A stretch of DNA of 64,000 nt from DATFTE01 sp963840665 (GTDB lineage: Bacteria > Acidobacteriota > Terriglobia > Terriglobales > Acidobacteriaceae), in NCBI GenBank assembly GCA_963840665.1, contig CAWIZO010000004.1:184681-248680 (forward strand). The letters run 5' to 3'. This document shows, piece after piece, positions 51,955 through 61,475 of the stretch; position 1 is the stretch's first letter; each line of letters starts with the position of its first letter. The position numbers and the translations under genes were made by a program. The notes below the pieces were generated by a model, which saw only the letters and a list, made by a program, of their open reading frames with translations, made no database searches and had not been told where the DNA came from.

Positions 51955-52586
51955 GCGCGACCTGGACCAGCGCCTTCGGCCGTGCTTGTGGTGTACTGCT
52001 TGATGCCATCGTCCGCTGGCTCGCGCTCGCGCGCATCAACCCCAATGTCCTCACTTTCATGGGGCTGGTCGTCAATACCATCGCCGCCTTCCTGTTCGGC
52101 TACGCCAATGGAGACAACCAGGCTCATCTGTTTCGTCTTGCCGGGTTGGTGATCATCGGTTCGGGATTCTTCGATCTCGTCGACGGACGCGTAGCCCGCG
52201 CCAGCGGTCAAGTTACTAAGTTCGGCGGATTCTTCGATTCCGTCATCGACCGTTACAGCGATGCTTCCCAGTTTTTTGGATTGCTGGTTTATTACGCCCG
52301 CGGGGATCGCTTCTTCTACGTGGTACTCACCGCATTTGTCATGATCAGTGCCATTATGGTGAGTTATACGCGGGCGCGCGCGGAGTCGCTGATCGGCTCG
52401 TGTCGCGTGGGTTTCATGGAGCGGCCGGAGCGTCTGGTGTTAGTCATCATCGGCGCCTTATTCAACCGCATGGCTCCCGTGCTCTGGATCATCGCCATCC
52501 TGTCGACGATTACCGTCATCCACCGCATCCGCTACACCTATACGCGCACCAAGGGAGTGGATGCTCTTCCCGCGCAAGCCGCCTGA
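51951..52586 (+). CDS. CDP-alcohol phosphatidyltransferase
   Basis: 211 aa. The family signature DGx2ARx8Gx3Dx3D is complete: DLVDGRVARASG followed by GGFFDSVIDRYSD (residues ~75-102). About six membrane helices. It joins a CDP-diacylglycerol-type donor to an alcohol; the length and the ARINPNVLTFMGLVVN start suit a PgsA/archaetidylinositol-phosphate-synthase-like enzyme. Exact product not determined. Coupled to greA by a four-base overlap. The 3' end overlaps a gene on the other strand by 71 bases. Confidence 0.88.
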   Translation: MSATWTSAFGRACGVLLDAIVRWLALARINPNVLTFMGLVVNTIAAFLFGYANGDNQAHLFRLAGLVIIGSGFFDLVDGRVARASGQVTKFGGFFDSVIDRYSDASQFFGLLVYYARGDRFFYVVLTAFVMISAIMVSYTRARAESLIGSCRVGFMERPERLVLVIIGALFNRMAPVLWIIAILSTITVIHRIRYTYTRTKGVDALPAQAA

Positions 52587-53307
52587 TTAATTTTCGGTCG
52601 TTCGTCGTTGGCAAAACCAAGAGAAAATGACTAAAATACTCCGAGGCCTCGTCCTCTTCATTGTCGTTGACGATATCCACTACGTGCCCGCGCACTGAGT
52701 ACGTGAGCTTCTGATTTTCGTCGGGCTCAAAGCTCACGCGGACCGGTTGCCGCTGCCATGCGGGTGCGGGACATTCCGAGTCAGGCATGTCGTCTTCACT
52801 CGCTTCGCCGAGAGCTTTCTTCAAGATTGGCTTCCGGCGCCCCAGCTGCGCGACGATGGCGTAGAGCTTCTTGCCATCGTCGGATACGCCGCAATAGGCG
52901 ATGTAGTCGCGATACCAACTGCCGATGGAGTAATAGGCGTCAAATTCCGGCAAAGCAATTTGCGAGATCTTCCCGGTCACACGATCAACCAACAGCCAGC
53001 CTCCGCGCTGCCAGTGCCAGCGCGGCGTTGCCGATTCTTCTGGAAGACCGTCATTGACGCGGAACATCCGGCGCACCACAAAGAGGCGATCCGTTACATC
53101 GTGGGGTGAGCCAAGCGTGTATTCTTTCAGCCGCGTATCAACATAAAGGGGACGAATTTTCAGATCAATGGCTTTGTCTTCCGCAGGTCCTACAAGCCAT
53201 TTCACGGCCGTCACTTTACCGAACGCAATGACATGCGTTTTTGGTGCAGCCCAGCCAGACGGCGACAACAGAAACACGATGAGTGCGAGAAAGTAATAAG
53301 AGCGCAT
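52516..53307 (-). CDS. Hypothetical exported protein
   Basis: 263 aa as read. Signal peptide (YYFLALIVFLLSPSGWA) and a soluble mature part (VDTRLKEYTLGSPHDVTDRL, GGWLLVDRVTGKISQIALPE). No family recognised. The last ~35 residues run through a GTCGTTCGTCGTTGG spacer repeat and antisense to the phosphatidyltransferase gene, so the true C-terminus is doubtful. Confidence 0.55.
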   Translation of the reverse strand: MRSYYFLALIVFLLSPSGWAAPKTHVIAFGKVTAVKWLVGPAEDKAIDLKIRPLYVDTRLKEYTLGSPHDVTDRLFVVRRMFRVNDGLPEESATPRWHWQRGGWLLVDRVTGKISQIALPEFDAYYSIGSWYRDYIAYCGVSDDGKKLYAIVAQLGRRKPILKKALGEASEDDMPDSECPAPAWQRQPVRVSFEPDENQKLTYSVRGHVVDIVNDNEEDEASEYFSHFLLVLPTTNDRKLIRRLAREEHPLPWCAYRCSGCGG

Positions 53308-53560
53308 GCAGAAATGCTATGCACCGTCCAAATTGCGAAACAAGGTCAGATGACACAAGTCGGCCGAACTCGTCCCGCGATGGGACAAAAGATTGAAGAA
53401 GAAGGGACTTGCGGAAACGTACTAGCTCAGACAGATGTTCCTGATTTCAAATGGCTTGCACAGTCTGGCAGACAATATGGCAGAGTCCCAGGTAGAGATG
53501 TATCCCTCGTAAAGCTCGCGAATCCACTACAATAACGATTTAGTGCCCGTGGGGGGTAGC
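53308..53560. other. Intergenic region before the HD-GYP gene
   Basis: About 250 bases with no convincing gene. GGGGGG just before 53561 is the ribosome site of the next gene. No firm promoter seen. Confidence 0.35.
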
Positions 53561-54604
53561 ATGAATTCGTTCCACAAATTGCGTACAACTACTTCGCCAC
53601 TGCTTCAGTCTTATAAAGAGATGGCTGATGTACTGCCCCGCCGGCGTCTCCCCCGCATTCTGGTGGTTGATGACAATCCGGACACGATGAAGCTGATGCA
53701 GGAGTTACTCGCGACTCGCGGCTACGACGTGATTGCCGTGGGAGACGCGACTGCAGCCGAGACGGAGGTGCGGCGGTTCCCTCCCGACGTCATCCTGTCG
53801 GATGTGATCATGCCAGGAAAATCGGGCTACGAACTTTGCCGGGATTTGAAAGATGATCCTGCGACTCGTTTGATTCCGTTCGTGTTGATCACCGGACTCT
53901 CCGATCGCGAAGATAAGCTGAAGGGAATTGAGGCTGGCGCAGACGATTTCCTGAACAAGCCGATCTTCTCGGAAGAATTATTTGCTCGGGTGAAGTCTCT
54001 GCTCAAGCTGAAGGAATTCACCGACGAACTAGAGACCGCTGAGTCGGTACTCTGCACGCTCGGTCGCAGCGTAGAGAGCCGTGATCCCTACACCGAAGGG
54101 CATTGCGAACGCCTGGCGCAACACGCCAGCAATCTCGGACGACATCTGGGTTTGGAAGGCGACGCAATCGTCGCACTGCGGCGTGGCGGATATTTGCACG
54201 ACCTCGGAAAGATCGCCGTGCCCGATGAGATTCTGAAGAAGGGATCGAACTTGACTCCGGAGGAATGGGAGGTCATGAAGCAACATCCCATTACAGGGGA
54301 AAACATCTGCAAGCCCCTAAAATCGCTACGTTTGGTGTTGCCGATTATCCGCAATCATCATGAGCATTCCGATGGCAGCGGATATCCGGATGGCTTGCTG
54401 AAAGGCGAGATCCCGCTGCTTCCCAGAATTCTGCAAGTGGTCGACGTTTATGACGCCTTACGTACTGCCCGCCCCTACAAACCCGCTCTGACCCATGAGC
54501 AATCTGCGATTACCATGCAACAAGAAGCCAATGCAGGCCTATGGGACGGCGAATTGGTATCGGAATTCTTCTCTATGTTGCGCAAGGAAGAACAGGTAGC
54601 CTGA
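53561..54604 (+). CDS. Response regulator with HD-GYP domain
   Basis: 347 aa. Receiver at residues ~30-150: ILVVDDNPDTMKLMQELLAT, phospho-acceptor Asp in DVILSDVIMPGKSG, ADDFLNKPIFSEEL. HD-GYP domain at ~165-345: RDPYTEGHCERLAQHASNLG, GGYLHDLGKIAVPDEIL (HD), NHHEHSDGSGYPDGL (HHE..GYP). It is expected to hydrolyse c-di-GMP under control of an unseen histidine kinase. A fitting partner for the PilZ proteins in the window. Confidence 0.93.
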   Translation: MNSFHKLRTTTSPLLQSYKEMADVLPRRRLPRILVVDDNPDTMKLMQELLATRGYDVIAVGDATAAETEVRRFPPDVILSDVIMPGKSGYELCRDLKDDPATRLIPFVLITGLSDREDKLKGIEAGADDFLNKPIFSEELFARVKSLLKLKEFTDELETAESVLCTLGRSVESRDPYTEGHCERLAQHASNLGRHLGLEGDAIVALRRGGYLHDLGKIAVPDEILKKGSNLTPEEWEVMKQHPITGENICKPLKSLRLVLPIIRNHHEHSDGSGYPDGLLKGEIPLLPRILQVVDVYDALRTARPYKPALTHEQSAITMQQEANAGLWDGELVSEFFSMLRKEEQVA

Positions 54605-54608
54605 GCGC

Positions 54609-54715
54609 AGTTCCCGGTTCTCAGTTTGCACCCCTTGAAGTTTGTTTTTTGGCCGTATGGGCTTATTCTTGCATCCAATGTTTTCTGGTTCAGTTCTAAC
54701 TGAGAACCGGGAACT
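54609..54715. repeat. Perfect 18-bp inverted repeat around the GT2 gene start
   Basis: AGTTCCCGGTTCTCAGTT at 54609-54626 and its exact reverse complement at 54698-54715, 71 bases apart. In RNA it would enclose the ATG codons at 54657 and 54678. Confidence 0.85.
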
Positions 54716-55487
54716 GAGAACCACTTTGACCTATAGCATCGTCATCCCGGCCTACAACGAAAGTGCCCGCATCGCGGCTTCGCTTGATCGGATTCTTGAG
54801 TACGCCGCCGAACAACGCTGGGACGCGGAAGTGATCGTCGTCGACGACGGATCGACCGACGGCACCGCTGAGATCGTTCGCGAATACTCGCGGCGGAATT
54901 CGAGTCTTCATCTGCTGCCGAATCCCGGAAATCGCGGCAAGGGATACAGCGTCCGCAATGGGATGCTGCATGCGCATGGCGAGATTCTGTTGTTCAGCGA
55001 TGCCGATCTTTCTTCTCCTATCGAGGAAGCGAACAAGCTATTCGAGGCGATCTCACACGGCGCCGACGTTGCCATCGGATCGCGCTGGGTGCAGAGCGAA
55101 CTGCAGACGGAGAAGCAGCCCCTCCATCGCCAGCTCTTTGGACGCGCCTTCAACCTCGCGTTGCGTCTGACCCTGGGCTTGCACTTCAAAGACACGCAGT
55201 GCGGATTTAAGGCTTTTACTCGCCGCGCGGCTCAGGCCATTTTCCCGCTGCAGACCATCGAGCGCTGGGGATTCGATCCTGAATTGATTTTCCTGGCGCA
55301 GAAGTTCGGGTTTCGCGTCGAAGAAGTTCCGGTGAAGTGGGCTCACCGCGAAGGCACGCGCATCAATCCGTTGCGGGATGGGATACGTATGCTGGGAGAG
55401 ATGATCGAAATCCGCTGGAATTCGTTGAGCGGAAAATACTCGCGTCCGGCACTGGCCCCCGCCGCTACGAAGCCGCCCGTCGCATAA
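54657..55487 (+). CDS. GT2 glycosyltransferase, dolichyl/polyprenyl-phosphate type
   Basis: 276 aa from the ATG at 54657; TTG at 54726 is a better match to the family start (TYSIVIPAYNESARI). Motifs: VIVVDDGSTDGTAEIVREY, LPNPGNRGKGYSVRNGMLHA, LLFSDADLSSPIEEAN, DTQCGFKAFTRRAAQAIF and RWGFDPELIFLAQKFGFRVE. This group moves a sugar from an NDP-sugar to a polyprenyl phosphate at the membrane. No C-terminal helices are present. The inverted repeat at 54609/54698 may hide the early starts. Confidence 0.88.
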   Translation: MGLFLHPMFSGSVLTENRELRTTLTYSIVIPAYNESARIAASLDRILEYAAEQRWDAEVIVVDDGSTDGTAEIVREYSRRNSSLHLLPNPGNRGKGYSVRNGMLHAHGEILLFSDADLSSPIEEANKLFEAISHGADVAIGSRWVQSELQTEKQPLHRQLFGRAFNLALRLTLGLHFKDTQCGFKAFTRRAAQAIFPLQTIERWGFDPELIFLAQKFGFRVEEVPVKWAHREGTRINPLRDGIRMLGEMIEIRWNSLSGKYSRPALAPAATKPPVA

Positions 55488-55708
55488 CTCGAAACGGCCT
55501 CACCGTCACACCCTGGCCTTTCTTTAAAACCACCGTCATGTCCGCGGCGCAGTGATCGCACAGCCAGAAAAATTCCAGCTGCGGGCCGTGTTCACGGAAG
55601 TCGGGATCAGCGGCGATCGATTTCCTCGCGATCAAGGCGAAAAAGTTTTCCCTGGTGAAGATATAGAAAGTGGTTCGAGCAGGCCGGATTCGCGCACTTG
55701 GCAAGCAT
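55465..55708 (-). pseudogene. Small zinc-ribbon-like protein, one frameshift
   Basis: From the ATG at 55708 the protein starts MLAKCANPACSNHFLYLHQG and continues KLFRLDREEIDRR; near 55625 the frame changes and the rest reads ADPDFREHGPQLEFFWLCDH, then CAADMTVVLKKGQGVTVRP. The two CxxxxC/CxxC pairs (CANPAC, CDHC) would bind zinc. This CANPAC start with a C-terminal MTV-VRP stretch is one I associate with acidobacterial genomes; no function is known to me. One indel suffices to explain the break. Convergent with the GT2 gene. Confidence 0.6.
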
Positions 55709-55793
55709 GACCGCTGCAGCTCTGGCTGGCTTGTGAAAGACTATTTTACTACGAATGGCAGGGAGTGCGACTGCCTTCAACACTGCTTCGATG

Positions 55794-56891
55794 TCAGCTG
55801 GCCACGCGAGCTTTTGGGTTTGCCCTCTTTACCGCTTCGGCAACTTTTTTCCCCATCTGCGAAGTGCTGAGCGTGTGCCCGGAGCGCGTCAGGTCAGCGG
55901 TGCGGCATCCTTCATTCAATACCGCTGCAACTGCGGATTCGATACACAGCGACTCTTCTTCCAATTGAAACGAGTGCCGCAACAGCATCGCGGTAGAAAG
56001 AATCGCGCCTAAGGGATTGGCGATGCCGCGTCCGGCAATATCAGGAGCAGAGCCGTGGACTGGTTCGTAGAGACCGACTTTGCCGCCGATGCTGGCTGAG
56101 GCCAGCAGGCCCAGCGAGCCGACGACCCCTCCCGCCTGATCTGACAGAATGTCGCCAAACATATTCTCGGTGAGCATGACATCGAATTCTGCGGGACGCG
56201 CCACTAGAGCCATCGCCGCCGAATCCACATAGGTGTGGGAAAGCTGCACATCGGGGTAATTTTTTCCCACGCGCGTCACGACTTCGCGCCACAGCCGGGA
56301 ACAATCGAGCACGTTTGCCTTGTCAACCGAGATGATTTTGCGCTTTCGGCTTCGCGCCAGATCGAATGCCACTCGCGCAATGCGCTCAATCTCTTTTTCT
56401 CCGTACTTCATAGTGTCGACGGCGACGCGATCGCCGGCGGGTCCGGTAGTGGTGCGAGGTTCCCCGAAGTAAAGGCCGCCCAGCAGTTCGCGCACAATCA
56501 GAATGTCGGTTCCACGCACGATCTCGGGACGCAATGGCGAACTGTCTTCCAAGGCCTGAAAACAGACTGCCGGCCGAAGATTCGCGAAGACGCCGAGTTC
56601 TCTGCGAAGGCGGAGCAGGCCGCTTTCGGGACGAAGATTCCGGGGAACGTTATCGAAGGCGGGTCCGCCAACTGCACCGAGAAGCACGGCTTTCGACGCG
56701 AGGCAACTTTCGAGTGTGTCGGCGGGGAGAGGTTCGTTGTTCGCCGTGAGAGCGGCGCCGCCGATATTTTTGCAAGTAACTTCTAGTTCGTGGCCGAAAA
56801 CTTCAGCGACCTTCGTGAGGACGCGAAGCGCTTCGTCCGTAACTTCAGGGCCAATACCATCACCGGGGAGGATCGTGAGTTTGACGAGCAT
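55794..56891 (-). CDS. leuB: 3-isopropylmalate dehydrogenase
   Basis: 365 aa, intact. LPGDGIGPEVTDEALRVL at the start, LGAVGGPAFDN, LRRELGVFANLRPA, RELLGGLYFGEPR, VDKANVLDCSRLWREVV, LTENMFGDILSDQAG and YEPVHGSAPDIAGRGIANPL. It oxidises and decarboxylates 3-isopropylmalate in leucine synthesis. It is downstream of leuA on the same strand. It is intact between two heavily frameshifted stretches. Confidence 0.95.
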   Translation of the reverse strand: MLVKLTILPGDGIGPEVTDEALRVLTKVAEVFGHELEVTCKNIGGAALTANNEPLPADTLESCLASKAVLLGAVGGPAFDNVPRNLRPESGLLRLRRELGVFANLRPAVCFQALEDSSPLRPEIVRGTDILIVRELLGGLYFGEPRTTTGPAGDRVAVDTMKYGEKEIERIARVAFDLARSRKRKIISVDKANVLDCSRLWREVVTRVGKNYPDVQLSHTYVDSAAMALVARPAEFDVMLTENMFGDILSDQAGGVVGSLGLLASASIGGKVGLYEPVHGSAPDIAGRGIANPLGAILSTAMLLRHSFQLEEESLCIESAVAAVLNEGCRTADLTRSGHTLSTSQMGKKVAEAVKRANPKARVAS

Positions 56892-56946
56892 GAGCGCTTA
56901 TTCTAATTCTGGACCTCGTCAAATCCCAACATCCTCCCCCCGCAAC

Positions 56947-58313
<1,367 letters not shown>

Positions 58314-58379
58314 TCCGAAAGCCTCCTGAGGGTTCAAGGGTCCTATCCTACGTAGACATGAGCGACTGAAGCAAAGCTT

Positions 58380-58395
58380 ATAATCTTACGATTAT
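58380..58395. promoter_or_regulatory. Palindrome ATAATC-N4-GATTAT between leuA and the lysR gene
   Basis: A perfect 6-bp inverted repeat in a patch far more AT-rich than the surroundings, midway between the divergent leuA and LysR-type genes. It fits the T-N11-A pattern of LysR binding sites. A second CTTA...TAAG palindrome lies at ~58407. Confidence 0.6.
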
Positions 58396-58460
58396 CATTA
58401 GTAATACTTAAGATCATAAGCGGAACTAATAGATACTGAAGTTCTGCTAACAGAGGAACG

Positions 58461-59377
58461 ATGGACTCGCTCAATTGGAAGTGTTTCTGACGGTGGCCCG
58501 GGAAGGCCGGTTTTCGCGCGCGGCCGAGAAGCTTTACCGCACCCAGTCAGCGGTCAGCCAGTCGATTCGCAAGCTTGAGGAAGAATTGGGAGAGCCTTTG
58601 TTTGACCGCTCCTCGCGCGAAGGGATTCTGACCGACGCCGGGCTGCGTGCTGCGCGAATATGCGGAGAGGCTGTTGAATCTGCGCAATGACGCGCAGGAG
58701 GCGCTCGTCGAGCTGCGCTCCCTGCATCAGGGGAAGCTGGTCATCGCGGCCAATGAATTCACGGCGCTCTATCTGCTTCCGGTGCTGGCAAGCTTTCGCC
58801 GGCTGCATCCCATGATCAAGATCACGGTGCAGCGCTCCTTGGGCAGTCACATCCCCGACGATGTGCTGCGGCACAACTGCGAGTTTGGAGTGCTTACTTA
58901 TGATCCGCAGGACGCGCAACTTCACGCGATTTCGGTGTATCTCGATGAGTTGATCTTCGTGGTTCCCCCCAGCCATCCGCTGGCGAAAGCGCGGCAGGTC
59001 AGCATTCGCCAGCTGGGGGCGGAGACTTTGTCGCACACATCGTCGCCTCGCCGTATCGCGAGAAAGTGATTCAAGCGTTCAAGCGCCACAAGACGCCGTT
59101 GAACATGGACATCGAATTACCCACGCTACAGGCCATCAAGCGCTTTGTGGCTATGGGAAACGGCGTGGCGCTGGTGCCTGAGATCAGCGTGGAAAGCGAG
59201 TTGGCGCGCGGCGAATTGGTAAGAATTCCGGTGCGAGAGTTGCGATTACACCGCAAACTGCGATTGATCTATCGCAAGTCCGCGAGCCTGTCGCATGCAG
59301 GACAGGCTTTCTTGAAAGTCGCTGAGGCGATCGCGATGGAACGTGGGGAGCGTTACCGTTTTCAGCGGGAGCGCTAG
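58461..59377 (+). pseudogene. LysR-family regulator, several frameshifts
   Basis: ATG 58461 with GAGG upstream, but one base is missing within the first codons; the family sequence then reads LAQLEVFLTVAREGRFSRAA and TQSAVSQSIRKLEEELGEPL (the DNA-binding helices). Near 58645 it shifts to LREYAERLLNLRNDAQEALV and a substrate domain (GKLVIAANEFTALYLLPVLA), and near 59040 to VIQAFKRHKTPLNMDIELPT through GNGVALVPEISVESELARGE. Corrected length ~300 aa, normal for LysR proteins. Divergent from leuA, so it may regulate leucine genes; that is inference. Confidence 0.8.
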
Positions 59378-59560
59378 TCATGTGGCGCGGACCTGCCCTG
59401 AGCGAAGTCGAAGGGGCCCTCGCCCGCGTCTCACCAGAAGCAAGATCTTTCCCCGCGAAGGTTCCTTGCCAGGAAAGGCCTTCTTAGGATGGCTGGAATC
59501 GAAATGCCCGATTCTCTCTTCTCTTGGCTAGAAGCGGGCGGGGGCGCCCACGCCACAACC

Positions 59561-59980
59561 TCAGTTCGGTCGCGGATGAAACGCCGACACGGCACCTTCC
59601 AGCGTCGGATGAATCTCCAGCACCGACACCAGGTTTGTAAGCCTTAGCATTTCCAGAACATTCCGACGCGGAGCTGCCAATTTGATCGAGCATCCGCTCG
59701 CCTGCGACCAGAGCAAAACCATAACGAGTTCGCCGAGGCCCGCGCTATCGATCAACTCGACACCGCTGAAATCCACAATCAGCCGCTTGGAGTGCGGGAG
59801 CAGATCGGCGACTTTCTGCGAGAACTGGACAGCCTCTTCGCGATAGCTGATGCGGCCCTGACACCGCAGAACTGTAATGTCTTGTACCAGCGTAGATTCG
59901 AGCTTCAACTTCGAATATCGGACACGTCCCCATGCCCCATGGGATTGCGGCCACGATGAGCAAAATGATGTGTGACTCAT
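59561..59980 (-). CDS. STAS-domain anti-sigma factor antagonist
   Basis: 139 aa as read; the STAS domain itself begins near residue 25 (LKLESTLVQDITVLRCQG), so the start may be a later TTG. The phosphorylatable Ser sits in VDFSGVELIDSAGLGELVMV. It is of the SpoIIAA/RsbV type, released or sequestered by a partner kinase. No kinase or anti-sigma gene adjoins. Stand-alone gene. Confidence 0.82.
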   Translation of the reverse strand: MSHTSFCSSWPQSHGAWGRVRYSKLKLESTLVQDITVLRCQGRISYREEAVQFSQKVADLLPHSKRLIVDFSGVELIDSAGLGELVMVLLWSQASGCSIKLAAPRRNVLEMLRLTNLVSVLEIHPTLEGAVSAFHPRPN

Positions 59981-60155
59981 GGTGCCAGCCTAGCGCCTGA
60001 GCTTTGCAATCATGTTTACGCCACGTGAAAAGCAGGTTAAATCCCGTGGTTCCGGGGGTCCGGCCGGGTGGTTTTTTGTGCTGTCGGATTGGTTAGTCTG
60101 GCATCTAAAAACCGTTACTCGAGGTGAATCTTTGCTTCGTACAGGAGGAAGTGCT

Positions 60156-60686
60156 GTGCAGAAAGTAGCGGTTATTTCATTGATTTTACTGGCCTTTAGC
60201 GGACTGGCGGCGGCCCAGGTACCAGCGGGGAATGTCTTTTTCGGCTATTCCTACGTTCGCGCCCCCCTGGTCACTAACGAGAACGTAAATCTCAACGGTT
60301 GGAATGGCTCGCTGGAGGGCAAATTCCTACCCTGGATCGGCCTGGTGGCGGATGTCGGAGGATATTACGGCTCGCAAACCAAGCCGGGGGTGGCTCGGGT
60401 GAACGGAAACGTCTATAGCTTCCTGGGAGGTCCGCGGGTCTCGGTGAGCTTCGGGAAATTCCGTCCCTTCGCGCACGCGTTGTTCGGAGCTGGTCACACT
60501 AGCGCGAATGGCGGTGGATACTCGGCGTCAGATACTTCCTTTTCCGACGCCCTCGGCGGCGGATTGGACTACAAGATCATCAAGGGTCTCGCCTGGCGCG
60601 GACAGCTCGATGATCTCCAAACGCGCTTCTATGGCAGAGACCAAAACAGTCTGCGTTTCTCCACGGGTATCGTGATTCACTTCTGA
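60156..60686 (+). CDS. Outer-membrane beta-barrel protein
   Basis: 176 aa from the GTG at 60156 with an AGGAGG site eight bases upstream; the frame runs back to 60012 but the signal peptide (VAVISLILLAFSGLAAA) starts here. Alternating strands with GNVFFGYSYVR, WNGSLEGKFLPWIGLVADVG, VYSFLGGPRVSVSFGKFRPF and a terminal LRFSTGIVIHF ending in Phe, the mark of outer-membrane barrels. OmpA-like or OmpW-like small barrel; function unknown. A terminator follows. Confidence 0.85.
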   Translation: MQKVAVISLILLAFSGLAAAQVPAGNVFFGYSYVRAPLVTNENVNLNGWNGSLEGKFLPWIGLVADVGGYYGSQTKPGVARVNGNVYSFLGGPRVSVSFGKFRPFAHALFGAGHTSANGGGYSASDTSFSDALGGGLDYKIIKGLAWRGQLDDLQTRFYGRDQNSLRFSTGIVIHF

Positions 60687-60708
60687 TTGCTTCTCGAACG
60701 GAAAAAAG

Positions 60709-60740
60709 AAAACCGGCCAGACGGTGGCCGGTTTTTCTTT
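60709..60740 (+). terminator. Rho-independent terminator after the barrel gene
   Basis: AAACCGGCC / GGCCGGTTT stem with a 7-nt loop and TTTCTTTT tail; the A-run on the left may let it work for the opposite strand too. Confidence 0.85.
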
Positions 60741-60755
60741 TCACGGAGGGAGAAC

Positions 60756-61475
60756 TTAGCTTTGCCAGTACTTGTGATCACGGAGGAAGAAGCTCTCGTT
60801 CCAATAATTGAACGCTGTCGTCAGGAATAGCCGGGCCACGCGGAAGTGTCCCATCCTCTCGAAGCGCCGGTTGGTGGTGTAAACGCCGCCGCGCACGATG
60901 CCGAACCTGCTGCGATCCACCTGGCTGCTCAACAAATAGTCTTCAGCGAAATGAACCTGCTCGTGGAATCCTCCCAGTTCGTTAAAGCGCTGGCGATCGA
61001 AGAGCATAAACATTCCGGTGCTAAACGGCCGATGCAACTGCGACAAATACTGGAACAGGTCGTTGGTGGTGTAGAGCAGATTGTCGAACACTCCACCGCC
61101 GCGGCAGAGAATGTTCGTCGTTACGCAGTGCAGATGCTTCTTCTCGGCCGCTTCCATGGCGCGGCGAATCAGCGCGGGATGTGCCGGCTCAATGTCCGCA
61201 TCCATGAAGAGCACGTACGGGGTTTCCGCGCGTGCGGCGCCGGCGTTGCGTCCGACCGAAGGCAGGCCGCCGCGAATCACCTCTACGTTCAGGCGGTCGC
61301 GAAAGCTCATGACGATGTCGGGCGTCCCGTCGGTGGAGTTCGCGTCAGCGACTAACACCTTCGTACTGCGCATCTTCCGGTAGTCCTGCTTCGTCAGCGA
61401 AGTCAGCAAATTCGGCATCAGCTTCGCTTCGTTCTTCGCCGGAATGATGATCGTCAGCTCGCTCGTGGTATTCAT
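60756..61475 (-). CDS. GT2-family glycosyltransferase
   Basis: 239 aa from ATG 61475 with GGAG upstream. LTIIIPAKNEAKLMPNLLTS, VLVADANSTDGTPDIVMSFR, GGLPSVGRNAGAARAETPYV, VLFMDADIEPAHP (DxD) and GGFHEQVHFAEDYLLSSQVD. It is single-domain with no membrane helices. Its first 131 bases overlap the 3' end of the metallophosphoesterase gene in another frame. Acceptor unknown; joint work with the phosphoesterase on an envelope lipid is possible. Confidence 0.88.
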   Translation of the reverse strand: MNTTSELTIIIPAKNEAKLMPNLLTSLTKQDYRKMRSTKVLVADANSTDGTPDIVMSFRDRLNVEVIRGGLPSVGRNAGAARAETPYVLFMDADIEPAHPALIRRAMEAAEKKHLHCVTTNILCRGGGVFDNLLYTTNDLFQYLSQLHRPFSTGMFMLFDRQRFNELGGFHEQVHFAEDYLLSSQVDRSRFGIVRGGVYTTNRRFERMGHFRVARLFLTTAFNYWNESFFLRDHKYWQS

